Assembly (NCBI GenBank): GCA_946803715.1 | Contig: CAMPET010000004.1 | Location: 319,182-342,234, forward strand | Origin: Beroe ovata | Taxonomy: Eukaryota > Ctenophora > Nuda > Beroida > Beroidae | Length of the DNA: 23,053 nt | Reading direction: 5' to 3' | Made by a program: the position numbers and the translations under genes | Notes under the pieces: model-generated | Databases searched by the model: none | The model's input: the letters and a program-made list of their open reading frames with translations, nothing else | Told to the model about the DNA's origin: nothing | Part shown: in pieces, positions 1 through 11,251 of the stretch | How the letters are laid out: each line of letters opens with the position of its first letter | Position numbering within the stretch: the stretch's first letter is position 1

Positions 1-48
1 TGTGTGTGTGTGTGTGTGTGTGTGTGTGTCTGTGTGTGTGTGTGTGTG
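1..48. repeat. (TG)n microsatellite at left edge
   Basis: Near-perfect TG dinucleotide run with one TC interruption. It continues off the left edge, so its full length is unknown. Confidence 0.97.
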
Positions 49-1516
49 ATGCCTCCCCCTGAGGGTTCTGCTGCAGCTCCCATAGATTGATAGTTCCTAT
101 TCTAAAGTTCGCTGTGTGTTGCCATTGCTTTCACAGTTTCTCCACTAATTATAGTGCGTTGATGATGCCTAAAACTGTCTTTTGTAAGTGGGTCCCAGAA
201 CAAAAACTTTCAAATTTCTCCGAGTCAATTGCATGCATCCAGTATTCCAGTACAATGGCTGCTTCCATCGATAGAAGTAGAGTATCGATCGTATCATTAT
301 TTTCACTACGAAATGTTACATTTTACACCGATTTTCAATACATGTACTGCTGTTAATATAATAGCGAGCTGATACAAATTGAACAGCTTGCTTGATGATC
401 AGATTGTAAACTCTCGCTGTTTGATGCCCTGTCCTGTGTCACAGGGTGGCGAGAGTAACACGTTTTCTACTCAACAAAATCGTCGCTCTTCTTGCTGGGG
501 CTATATAATGTTGCTGAAAATGTTGCTGTTTTCACACACGTTATACTGTGGTGAGATCGTAGTTTTCGCGACAGTTTTTTTTCGAATTTGTCAAAGACTG
601 CTGCCTGAACCGAGACTTTTGTGACCCCTTGACACCTTGACACCATTCTATTGTTTGCGTCGTTGACACAACTCAATTCGAATGTCCGACTTCGACTACA
701 GATTGCTACTATTTAAGTATCTAAATTATATCGTTAAGAGCCCTTGTATCCTCCCACTTGCTCACTTGAGTATTTGACTCCCTACGACTGCTCCGGCCAT
801 TGTTTTACTGTAACAATTTTACATCTATTTTTAAACACTTCACGCTTTTTTCGTTCTCTTTCATGACACACTTTCGATCGTTCCCACTCCTTTCTTTTCT
901 AGAAGAAGGCGGCATTTTTGAGGTGGTATCTGTGCTTTATACTGGTCCATGAGAAACAACAAGTAGCTCCAATCTCCATGCACGCATGTGATATCCCCAC
1001 ATATAGATACCTAGATAGATGTGGTCTGAACTGGAAATATAGTACTACTACAACTATTGTTATAGATAGTAGATAGTAATCTATATAGTCGATTGAATAT
1101 AGTAGAATAATACAATGCGTGCAGCGCATGGCCAACCAAGTTTTTCAATCGTGGTACAGTGCTTCTTACAATTTGTATGCGTTTATTAACACACACTCTA
1201 ACATAATATATTGATAGCACTGTTTAAAACAAACGATAAACAGTGACCAATAGGGAAACTGGATTAGCCGCAGTAGCCAATCAGAAGCAAGGATGGCTGT
1301 CACGAGATTCCTGTTTATGTGCTAGAATTATATAGCATTCATTATATTACTCAAGTTTACTCTATTGTCTGTGGATAGAGGTGGAGAATCAGCTATTGAG
1401 AATCTAGCTCTTGTATTTTCTCTTCCCCCGTTTTTTCAAGTAGGTACCTCTCCCAGCTAGAGTTTAGAATATGAAGTTCGACCGGTGATCTGCAAATCTT
1501 CACAGCCACCCACCCA

Positions 1517-1603
1517 AACACACGCACACACACACAGACACAGACACACGCATACACACACACACTCAAACACACACACACACACTCACACACTCAAACA
1601 CAA
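1517..1603. repeat. Imperfect (CA)n microsatellite
   Basis: CA-rich tract interrupted by CAGACA, CACTCA and CAAACA units, so an older, degenerate microsatellite. Confidence 0.93.
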
Positions 1604-2097
1604 GAAGACGTGTTTTGATGCTCGATATTCTCATCTGTTTAAAAATAAACACAAACACACTTGTGTTGATACTTGCGTCACCCTACATTGTTCTGCGTAG
1701 TGTGGGAATTGAGTGATTTTACTGTGTGGTTTTTGAGTGATTTCACTCAATGTTATGCACGGTCTGCAAACCGTCACGCATACAGCAACGTACGCTACTC
1801 GGTACTCGGTTTTTACTTCATTCTAAACATTCTCGTTCCTGTGTCTCGCTGCTGTTTCTCGCTGTAGCGATTCATATTATTTTGCAGACAAGTATATCAA
1901 CCGACCGATTCCACTAATATCGGTACAGATATCACATGTTGTACTTGTACCCAGTTCAATTAGCATAATCATGCATGGAGCATGTTTCGGGTGGAACACT
2001 ATAATTGACCAGGGGTTTTATTTGGTAATCTTGAGGCTTCTTGACGTATGCTTCGCCATGTGGGAGTTGAACTTCTTGACAAGCATGCGATCAATTA

Positions 2098-2135
2098 TGT
2101 GTGTGTGTGTGTGGGTGTGTGTGTGTGGGTGTGTG
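2098..2135. repeat. (TG)n microsatellite
   Basis: TG run with two GGG interruptions, about 60 bp upstream of a second TG run in the same orientation. Confidence 0.93.
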
Positions 2136-2198
2136 ATTTTGACTCTCCCGAACCTCTGTATACTTGAAATCTGTTCCCAGTGAATTTTGAGTGTCGAT

Positions 2199-2240
2199 GT
2201 GTGTGTGTGTGTGNTGTGTGTGTGTGTGTGTGTGTGTGTG
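2199..2240. repeat. (TG)n microsatellite containing an N
   Basis: TG run interrupted by a single N at 2214. The bases on either side of the N are the same dinucleotide repeat, so the true tract length here is uncertain. Confidence 0.95.
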
Positions 2241-3171
2241 CCAGTGTCTGTGTTTTGCTCTGTGACCTCACCACAAAATCCCACACGCTCGCGTGTGTCC
2301 CATCATGATAGTACACAAATATTTGGGTATGTGTGGTGTGGGAATAATAAACCTGCTATAAAATTACTGCTCATATTATGTTACTAATTTTCACATACTT
2401 TTCATAAGTCTAATCGTGCGATAACGCACGCACACACGCACACAAATGTGTTCCCTCATGTGTAAATGTGTTAGAGAGACCCTTCTCCCCCCCTCAAATT
2501 TGATCAGATAATGTCTCACTGCGTGTGAGACACAGCTTTTTGTTTTCATTCCTTATTGTCGCTGGATTTCAATTCCAAATTTACTGTTGTTCCTAATGAT
2601 GCTCCTATATCATGTAGACAGCACTGTATTTGCAGATGCGACAGAAGGAGTGTTGTTGTTGTTGGTGATACACCGTATATAGATTGTTGGCAGGCGCGCC
2701 GCATGAAATCACTACCATCAAATATATATCAGATATCTCAAGAGTGATATCATCACTTTGGTATGCCATGTATTATCAGTAATAGTACATGATGCATTTC
2801 TCGTGACACTATCGCACGTGTCTGAACACGTGACGCGCAGTGCATGTTATCAGTTTCACGCACCAGCATGTTGTGCAGCACTAGGGTGTGGTGGAAGGGT
2901 TTTGTCTGGGTACTTGGGAAACTGTCGGATCATTGGCTCGGTTTTTGCCTCAGATACTTTGTCGAAACATATCTTCTTTCGCTAGAACCTCTAATTATTT
3001 AGCAACTTAATAATGTGTTCTTTCGGTTTTGTGCTGAATCGTGTAAACTGCTGTGACAATGAGATGCCTTATCTGCCTACTAACTGAATTATGCACTGAT
3101 ATGATAGGGAAAGGGGTTATGATATGACTGAGTGTACACTGCATTTATCCTATAAAAGATGCAAATATAGG

Positions 3172-3263
3172 CACACACACATATACTCACACACACACAC
3201 ACACACACACACACAACACAACACACACANACACACACACACACACACACAACCCACACACAG
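3172..3263. repeat. (CA)n microsatellite containing an N
   Basis: CA run with a single N at 3230. As at 2214, the ambiguous base sits inside the repeat, which suggests an assembly join or unresolved length. Confidence 0.95.
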
Positions 3264-3689
3264 ACATATATTCGATAAGCAATCAATATAATCCCTCTTT
3301 CATTATCCATATTATGTATGTAAGTGTATGAAATGTATGGACTGTGGGTGTGTAGTGTGTAGGGGCCATTATTCTATTTTTTTGTCTCTAGAGTCTAGAG
3401 GCCCCACATTCGAAATTCACTTTCTCTCTTTCTGACGAATCATACTTGCTGCTACCGCTAGTTCTTGCAGAACCCATAGAATATTCTAATATTTTCCACG
3501 GCCCGGACTTTTCCCACGAATACGTGCGGTTGCTGTAGCAACCATGCTACCACGAACTCGCATATAGCATTGCAATAGTGAATATGTGAAAGCTGGCAAC
3601 TTTTTTCATATACTCATTACCATGACTACACCGTGCAAAAGCTGTTTGTGATAAATCTTTCTACTCCATTGCGGGAGACATTTTCCTGA

Positions 3690-4890
3690 CAGCCAATCAG
3701 GTGCCAGCATTTCTCTCATCAGCCAATCACATCGCCGAATCATTCTCACGTGACAATGTCCGTTCTTTACGCAGCTTATTGCTAATTGATTAATGCCATG
3801 CAGCCTAATCGAGGGTCACTTCAGATTTTCAGGTATTTGCCAAAAACCAATGGTACCGCGCTATGTTTTATCGACACGCGCCAACCACTTGTCGTATTGA
3901 CCAATCAGAGCGCGACTTGCTGTCACGTGATTTCTGCTTCCCATCGGAGCACATGGCTGGATTGTTCATTTGTTTTTGATATTCGCTAGCAAGCGTTTCA
4001 CAGGTCACACTTCGTCACTTCCACGTAGTAACATCAAGTTACTTACATTGAGTTTTGTCAACTGTCGATTTGCAAAAACAAAGACTTGCGGTTTGCATTT
4101 TCATTCAATTATCAAAGGTGCTGGTTCAAAGGATCCCCAGGCTTCCACCTTACAGAAATGTCCACCTTATGAAGTCACGTGATCAAATTCCGGATCACAT
4201 GATCACAGCTTTGTTCAATCTGTTTTCAGTTTCAACCTGGTCATTTGAGATAGGATCTATAAATTGAATTCTATTCTTTCAAAATAATCAATCACGTGAT
4301 CAGATCTCAGCCAATCACGTGCGAGGAATTCTCGTCACGTGATCAGTTCTCAGCCAATCACAGAGTAACACCGACTCAAATCAGGAGTGGGAATTTGTGT
4401 GGCTACTACCCGACACCATTTTCCTGCTTTATAAGAAAGTTGAACAACAAATGAGGAAAGCATCATTCGAAATATGACGTTTTAGTGACGTTTGTACTAT
4501 GTTTCTCAACTTATTAACTGTTAAACGTAGGTATTCTCTTGCGCTCAGTGGACCCCCTCATGTTGCCGACTTTGGAGACACTTTCGAATTGGAGTTGCTT
4601 ACTTTCATTTTACTTCGAAATCAGTTAAATTATGCTGTTTTCAGATGCCGTGTTTTGGTTGCATTTTGAATCCTCTGTTAACTTTTGTGGGTGCCACCTG
4701 TTTTGATGTTTCGAGGTTTGTGTCACTAGATTATTATTAACAGCATCATTACCTCAACGTATTTACTTATTCGTCAATTTGTAATAATAAGAGGACATTT
4801 TAACACTGAGCCATGCGTCAGTACCACATTTCGGTGCTTGACCAATCAGTGTGCTCCAAATTGTCACGTGCTAGGTTTTGGGCCAATCGT
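3690..4890. promoter_or_regulatory. Cluster of CACGTG E-boxes and CCAAT boxes
   Basis: This 1.2-kb stretch holds CACGTG at 3747, 3924, 4176, 4293, 4316, 4336 and 4865 (plus CACATG at 4196) and CCAAT at 3693, 3723, 3847, 3901, 4311, 4353, 4842 and 4883. CACGTG is expected by chance about once per 4 kb. Several CCAAT boxes extend to CCAATCA, and several E-boxes extend to TCACGTGATC. Positions 4293-4320 and 4336-4362 are near-identical direct repeats of an E-box plus CCAAT module. CACGTG is the classic site of bHLH-zip factors (MYC/MAX, USF, MITF/TFE) and CCAAT that of NF-Y; use here as an enhancer or promoter is inferred. No exon is recognisable next to it. Confidence 0.6.
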
Positions 4891-6375
4891 CTCCCTCCAT
4901 TTCGCATGTTCCATACAACTACTTAAGTGAAACAAGCTGTGTCGATCACGCATCTACCAATAGTTGTTCCTGTATAATGTGTATATTATTCTTGTATATT
5001 ATACTCCTTCATAATGTTTCCCTGTTCCCGATTTGGTCATCGACTGGAACACCAGTGCGACACTTGTGGAACATCGATGTGAACTGCGATATCTGGATCC
5101 GAGTCCATGAGAACTTAATGATTTCCTATTCTATACCAAAACCTCTATTGATGATCATTGATCAATGTAATCCTTTACATAGATTTTCTGTATAATGATT
5201 CGTCCCATTTATGCGTTTAGTATTCGCACACACCCACTCGTCACGAGCATATAGCACCCTCAAACTTCTGCGGTTAGTTATTAGTTGACTTAGTGTCAGA
5301 TTTCAGCATCTTAATTTCATATATTATTGTTCTAACGTACTTACTTAACCTACTAAATCACATTGCACGCGCATGAATTTCGTGTCTGGTTGTTGACCGA
5401 TCATGCAGGTTAACTTTGCCGTTTAAATTCTCAGATTATCGTGAACCTATAATAATCCTATAGTTCTCTCTCTATCGTGATACGATCATGCGTTTACTTT
5501 TCATCATCTTGCTCATTGCTGCTCTGTTTTCAAAGTTTATCCAGTATATGTGCCCACGTTTTAAAATACATTTGAACACCTGCTGAGTGCTGCCTTTTGA
5601 ATTTCAATACTAATAAAGTCTAAGGATGGAAAAGATTCCCACGAAGAGGTTTATGCCAGGCAGTTTCAAAATCATATTTTGCTAAAATTACATGCTCCAT
5701 TGACTACTGGTCTAGCTTTAAATTACTTTTCATGGCATGCATTAGTGGTTTAGCGGTCCGCACAAGTGCGTTGCGACAACGTTTAAATAATGAAATGTAA
5801 TATTATGAATGAAGTTTAGAGAATAAAACTTTTCAATAAGAGTTAATTAAAACACTAATTTTCCCACCATTCAACAATAATATGGTTCCGAATATTTTCA
5901 AATCCACCAGCTTATGAACCTGCGCGAATCCCATGAGTTCACAATCCCATTTTCACTAATTTTTCCCTGCGATCAATTTCCCCCTACGCCTCCTTGGACG
6001 CCGAATGGTGGTATATAATATGCGATTCATGCAAAAATAATATATGTTAACATAATGCTTAACACTCGCCCCCACTCCACCCCAAGTTCAGTATTATTCA
6101 AGTGTGTGACCATCACGTTTTTGCTGCTGCTTGCTGACAAAACTATATAGATTCGAGGAGATGTGTATATATTGAATGATGTGTATTAATTTCAACGAAT
6201 ATATATATTTGTCATAAATTATGTCGCTGTGAATTTATCCCTTTCGTCGTAGAGAACCAGTCGCTGTGTTTTAAACTCCTGAATGAACAATTGTGGGTGC
6301 ACCGCACACACCCACCTAGGATAGCTGTACAGTTCGGAGGTCATGACATTTCTACATGTGTCGCTATTTTAATCT

Positions 6376-6391
6376 ACACACACAGTACGCA

Positions 6392-6429
<38 letters not shown>
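6376..6429. repeat. (CA)n microsatellite
   Basis: CA dinucleotide tract with short interruptions (ACAGTACG, CACC), ending before TCGCATAC. Confidence 0.94.
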
Positions 6430-6431
<2 letters not shown>

Positions 6432-6629
6432 GCATACGTTACATTACCACCACCGAGGCCGACTCTTCACTATAGCTCGAACTTCACACTCTCTCACACA
6501 CTTCCAGCCACAGCAGCTACTTTTTTCTAATAACCACAACATAGATATACTATCAACCCAAACCTCATCCTATTCCCAACTCGAGATATCCCTAATTCGG
6601 AAATCCTCAAAATCCCCCTCCCCTCTCTG

Positions 6630-6660
6630 TCCTCTCCACTCCTCTCCTCTCCTCTCCTCA
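6630..6660. repeat. CTCCT pyrimidine tandem repeat
   Basis: Short tandem of CTCCT-like pentamers, a polypyrimidine/polypurine strand-asymmetric tract. Confidence 0.8.
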
Positions 6661-6964
6661 ACACCCTGGTCCCTGCTCTGAACAGGGGCGTGTGCGTTGT
6701 ATGACATTATACACATGATATATTCACTTGCATGAGCTACATGTCACAAAAACTAGTGCTATAATAAGTTTGACAGCAGCAGCAGCAGGAGAGGTCTATA
6801 TATTATGCTGTACATGATTCAGTAAGTCGTTGTTAGTTTTCTCTTCACTCGCCAGTGATGATCGAATATATTGCGCCGTATTTTATATACTCAAGGTTTC
6901 TTGTTTTCTGTTGAAATTTCCCTATGACAACCACTAACCATATTTCACACCGTGTATAGTTACC

Positions 6965-8826
6965 ATGACAACCACTACTGTGGAGCAACACGCGATGAAG
7001 AAACCACCCCGACCCTGGTCAGCGGATATCAACCACAAACGAAAGATGCTCCTGTCGACCCCAGAGCAGTCTAACAAATGTTACACCTCACGGAGTGACA
7101 CGACACACGACAAATACGGTACGTGATATTTCAACCTTGTGTTCTCCGCTGTGTAACAGTTGGATTATCTAGTGAGATCAATTAGCATATTTCTCACATG
7201 AGTCAATGCATCCGTAAATATCCATCCCATTCTAAATCTAGCTAACCGTGCCCTCCCTGCCCAGGTCGCATCCAAGACACCAAGCTGAATGTCTCCTGTT
7301 GTCTACACGGGTGTAGGAACCCTCCCAACACTCCTGTTTGTGCCATCACCACTTCCAGAGCACCCCAGGTGAATAAACCTCTCCCTGAAATCACTCGACC
7401 ATCTGTCCCCTGATCCATCATCGATACAAATTTCAATCATCCCATGTTTTCCCTAACCTCTGGATCTCATGTTTTTCCTCCAACACTCCGAAATCAGTTA
7501 TATCTCTAGCAATCACTTTCTCTCACATCCCGTATTGATTTTCTCTAACACTCTGCAACAATTTTCTCTAACACTCCGCAATGATTTCAGCTGCCAGGCA
7601 GACAACCACTCCCTCTGGCCGATGAGGGTCGGTGTATCAGACTGAGAACCATTTCCCACTCTGCTCCCCCTCTAAACTTCCCCACCAACTGGAACCCGCT
7701 CATGGAGGTGAGTTTAAACATCACAACAAATCCACTGAAGCCACATCATTTGATTCCCTCTAATTTAGAGACCATGACTCAAGATCAGTCGTTTTCCTGT
7801 AATAGTATGAATTGCTGACAATTTCTCCATTTCTCAGAGACACCCCGGAAGTGCGTTTGACATCGTGAGCAGCAGTGCTGGCTCCTCCAGGACTTGCACT
7901 CCCGAACAGACAGAATCCAGGGCTGAGTTGTGCAGAGGAGGAGAGTTCATATACGATCATCCCATCGTCAAACCCATACCCATCAAGCGGTCCCTCAAAT
8001 TCTATCCTCAGGTATGACTATAAGCACTCTTTTTATGGTATTTGATCATCCTTTATAGAAAATTTCGAGTGGATATTAAATATCTGACTGGTATAGTTCT
8101 ACTGTTTTACTATCGGCTTCTCAATCTAACCATCCCATACCACAGATATCGGAGGAAAGTATGAAGGAGAAGCTCGACTCTGACGGCGAGGAGGAAACAC
8201 TTCCAGATCGTCTATTCCGGGAACAGCTCCAGGAGAAGAAGAGACGGGAGGAGATGCTCATGATGAACAAGATTCCACCGCCACCCCTCTCCGACGATTA
8301 TAACGGAGACTCAGACAGCGATTCCTCCCTCACTCTCCCCGACCGGATTTTCAAAGCGCACATGGCGAAACAGGCAATGGAACGGGGGTGTTCACCGACT
8401 CCCAGCGCCGACGTGAAGCCGAAGATCATCGGTAAAAGCGGTGGCGGTTCGATCAGAAACGGACTCAAGGACAAGTTTGTCCTGAATATTATCGAGAGTT
8501 TCAACAACGATCAGTCAAATGCACTCAAAGAACTCAGTAACATGAGACTAGACAGCAACTGTACGGAGAGGAAGCCCAAGAAGACGAAGAAGAAGAGTTT
8601 CGGGACCCTCAAGAAGACGTGGTCGTCGATAATGAACCTGGCGGTTGGGGTCCCTACAGGGAGCGACCACGTGGTCCAGGACCGTCTTCATCATGCCAAG
8701 AGCAGAGACAATGTCAGCTCCAAGAAGAATCACGTGGAGTCCCTGTACACGGAGTCCATGTACTCGAGTCTGATGGGTTCGGACGTGTACAAGAGTAGGA
8801 GCACGGCGTGCATTGCAGCGCTCTGA
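6965..8826 (+). CDS. Gene A: unrecognised charged, probably disordered protein, 5 exons
   Basis: Exons 6965-7118, 7265-7368, 7591-7707, 7838-8011 and 8146-8826 join in frame through GT-AG introns (145, 222, 130 and 134 bp) to give 409 residues. The ATG follows an in-frame TAA at 6935; an AG at 6958-6959 could be a 5'UTR intron acceptor. The N-terminal third is Pro/Arg/Lys-rich with a Cys cluster (CCLHGC) in exon 2. The last exon has an acidic stretch, TLPDRLF at about 201-207, a PPPP tract at about 227-230 (possible SH3/EVH1 ligand), a second acidic patch, TLPDRIF at about 246-252, then a lysine cluster (KPKKTKKKS, about 326-334) followed by an amphipathic segment with a Trp (about 335-349). 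There is no signal peptide or membrane span. I do not recognise the family; the composition suggests an intracellular scaffold or membrane/cytoskeleton adaptor, which is inference only. Confidence 0.85.
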
Positions 8827-8935
8827 GACACACTCTCTGCGCGAGTGTCTCGCACATGAGACACATTTTATAGTTCATATGACTTGGTATCTGAGACACA
8901 AATTGAGACACATCGTGATTGAGACACTCCGGTGT
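8824..8935 (+). promoter_or_regulatory. TGAGACAC repeats in 3' flank of gene A
   Basis: TGAGACAC occurs five times in sense orientation, the first copy starting on the TGA stop codon (8824), with one inverted GTGTCTC near 8847 that could pair with a flanking copy as a hairpin. The same motif and the same stop-codon overlap occur at the end of convergent gene B. Function unknown. Confidence 0.6.
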
Positions 8936-9142
8936 GGTCTTGTTATGGGGACAATATAATCTGCTTGTATTGCAGTAAATGCACGTGTGACGCGCGCAGT
9001 TCTGCGCATCTTACAGCGTGTAAACGTGTTGGTTTTGAGTGAGTTTTGAATATTCCGTTCACAGCGATATTATATTATAGGAAGCCTTTTTAGGAGTATA
9101 TTTAAATCTTTGTAATTTATTGATACACGGATTTCCTCCGAA

Positions 9143-9148
9143 AATAAA
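9143..9148 (+). terminator. Poly(A) signal AATAAA, gene A
   Basis: Canonical AATAAA about 315 bp past the stop codon of gene A. It would give a 3'UTR of about 340 nt that includes the TGAGACAC cluster. Confidence 0.55.
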
Positions 9149-10735
9149 TCGGTATACTCATATTCAATTTGTCTTGGAAAATATTGCATTCTAACAAGTG
9201 CGAGTAACAGTTGAACGTGCTATCTGCAGCTCATGACAAGTTACTAACGAGAGATGCGTGACTACAATCGAAAATCGTCTGTTTTGTTCTAGAACAATCA
9301 GCTCCTGTGAAACTATTCCAACTCTTTTCTTTGTCTTTCCAACGGCATGAGAATATTATCGCCGTTGCGCTGAAGTCACGAATTTCCGAGCTAACTGCAG
9401 CTGATCTAGCACACAATAATTTACACTGTTTGTTTGTGCCGGCTTTTTCTCGTGGGATTGAGATATCACGATGCATTGCTTACTTACCACATTATTCTTA
9501 ATCTTAACTTACATTGTTAAACTTACTTAGTTGCGAGATATATTTAGCACCAATTCTCCATCATATGACTTACATTTCCTTCGGAACATTTAAATTTTAT
9601 ATTTCCTTGGAGTTGGAAGCAAGTGAGGTTGTCGAACTTCACAGAATATATTGTATCTACTTCAAAACAAGTTTTTACCACGCGGAATTTTTGTAATATA
9701 AATCACTGGTCGAAAACATTTGTAATGTGTTTTAGAAAATGCATAGGTATTTTATTTGAATATATTTAAAAAGCGGTAATATCTATACGTATCTTTGATT
9801 TTGTGCGTGTGTAATGCAATTGCAAGGAGAGTTTGTTTTTGTAAATTCTCGTAAATGTATCATAATTTTGTGTTAATCATGATCATAATAATATTTTAAA
9901 TATTATACATAATCACACCCCTTTTCATATGGTATCTGCAAAGATATGCAGTTATAGTTTATCAATTTGATAATTAGCTTCTTGGTAGAGTATCACCTTC
10001 TAACTTTTTTGCAGAAAGTTCTTCTTGCAATGCTAAACTATGTAGTTGATACTTCTTGTTACATTTTTTGTTACTCCTTTTTTGACACTTTTTGGCAGCT
10101 GCTCAAAAATTTTCGCCGGAATTTGATTCCGGCATGGTCCTAGTTTATACATATCTTCACATATTCATATTGACATGGTACTGTTCAATCAGCACCAACT
10201 TCGCAGAGGTCGCTAGATTGTTTGTAGTTAAATTGTTTTTAGAAAAATGCTAATTCCATGAACGCTTTATAATCTATTTGATTAGGAAACTCTCTCGGTA
10301 AAACCATGTGTTTGAACTATTTCGAAATTCATTAGGCAATATGATAATGATTTGAATATAATGATGAATTATTTTCAAGAATATTGTATATTGTAGTGTA
10401 TACAAACTTTCAAAAATTTCTTATGATATACTTGTCTAGATTTGTTTATGAAATCTCCTACTTTGACCACGCCCTTCTTCCCAATTAGTAATTACCCAAT
10501 GGTTGGTGAGGATAATGACTAATCGGACGCTGCATTCTGCAAGTATAACTAATATCTTGGTACAGCTTGTTGCAGACGTAATTTAACATCCCCCTCCTTG
10601 TGGATAACAAATTTACATACTCTTCCTAATTTTCGGTGGGGGACGCGCGCTCTGATGAGTAAATCAAAGCCAGGCCAGTCGTCACCCGATTCATATTTTA
10701 ATCTTCCCCTCAATTTTACCAGCACAATAATGTAC
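9149..10735. other. AT-rich intergenic DNA between convergent genes
   Basis: No exon recognised on either strand. It contains an AT-rich inverted stretch near 9885-9906. A variant poly(A) signal for the minus strand (ATTAAA, complement of 10697-10702) could serve gene B transcripts ending in the left exon copy. Confidence 0.55.
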
Positions 10736-10855
10736 CGTGCATGTCACCAGTATAGCACATAACATATATAGCAGACCAGTCTCTCTCTATAGAGCACAGA
10801 AATCATGGACCTTGCGTCGTAAGTGTCTCACTTTTAGTGACAGTGTCTTGCATCG

Positions 10856-10920
10856 GTGAGACACTAACTGTGTCTCAATACGGCGTGTCCAACTCGAAGT
10901 GAGACACCGACGGTGTCTCA
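10856..10920 (-). promoter_or_regulatory. TGAGACAC palindromes in 3' flank of gene B (left copy)
   Basis: Positions 10900-10920 form a perfect inverted repeat (10-bp arms, one central base) that includes the stop codon of the left exon copy. Positions 10857-10877 form a second with 8-bp arms TGAGACAC / GTGTCTCA. Read on the minus strand these would fold as RNA hairpins just after translation ends. Confidence 0.6.
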
Positions 10921-11115
10921 CCAGGGGATTTTGTACGACCAGAAGAACTCATCGAGGTTGGCATGTTGCCCGGGAAAGTCGAATGTTTTGTATGTGGACG
11001 TCATATCTAGGCACGTTTCCTTGGTAAGGACCCTCGATCCGACATAGTCACGTTTCGGGTACGTCTCGTATTCCCCCCTCACCTCCATGTAGTGTAGATC
11101 TGACTTGACTGACAC
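10918..11115 (-). CDS. Second copy of gene B last exon (identical protein)
   Basis: Open 198-bp segment after a TAG acceptor (CACTAG) and ending YKIPW-stop, encoding the same 65 residues as 11416-11613. Six nucleotides differ between the copies and all are synonymous (codons for Ala, Thr, Cys, Leu, Lys, Glu). If real, it is an alternative or relic terminal exon that could be spliced from the donor at 12245. If the assembly has placed two haplotypes in tandem, it is simply the other allele. Confidence 0.6.
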   Translation of the reverse strand: MSVKSDLHYMEVRGEYETYPKRDYVGSRVLTKETCLDMTSTYKTFDFPGQHANLDEFFWSYKIPW

Positions 11116-11250
11116 CTAGTGCAGAGCGTACGTCAACGGGGGGGTCAGGAGTGAACGCTTCCATCTGAACTGCTAGCTATATGTGAGACACATACGGCTA
11201 AACTGTTTTATGAGAAATACGATGCGACATTGTTGTGACACGCGTCAAGT

Positions 11251-11251
11251 N
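11251..11251. other. Single N at junction of duplicated segments
   Basis: One ambiguous base lies exactly where the left copy ends (GCGTCAAGT) and the right copy begins (CGTGCATGTC). This is what an unmerged overlap between adjoining contigs would leave. Confidence 0.9.

Larger units (their letters stand above)
49..3689. other. Gene-poor intergenic stretch with microsatellites
   Basis: I find no exon chain on either strand here. The open frames are short, many lack an ATG, and several run through CA/TG repeats, giving artefactual Thr-His or Cys-Val tracts. Isolated signals are CCAAT boxes near 1247 and 1277, a close pair of CACGTG hexamers at 2815-2820 and 2827-2832, and a small inverted motif (GTCTCAC ... 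GTGAGAC) near 2514-2530. The rest is AT-rich DNA with no recognisable product. Confidence 0.6.
4891..6960. other. Intergenic stretch, no gene seen
   Basis: AT-rich DNA with no convincing exon chain. The longest frame (4878-5195, +) begins at a TTG and has no recognisable content. The only clear structures are a (CA)n tract near 6376-6429 and a CTCCT pyrimidine run near 6630-6660. The 5' flank of gene A lies at the right end; CAG triplets occur near 6775-6789. Confidence 0.6.
10736..11250. repeat. Tandem duplication, left copy
   Basis: Runs from CGTGCATGTCACC to CGCGTCAAGT and matches 11252-11747 along its length with scattered substitutions and a few short indels. One indel is about 27 bp near 10888-10915 and adds an extra TGAGACAC hairpin to this copy. 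It contains a complete copy of the last exon of gene B. The following base is an N. Confidence 0.92.

Noticed and set aside
4878-5195. 105-codon plus-strand open frame
   Set aside because: Begins at TTG, has no recognisable content and no splice-compatible neighbours.
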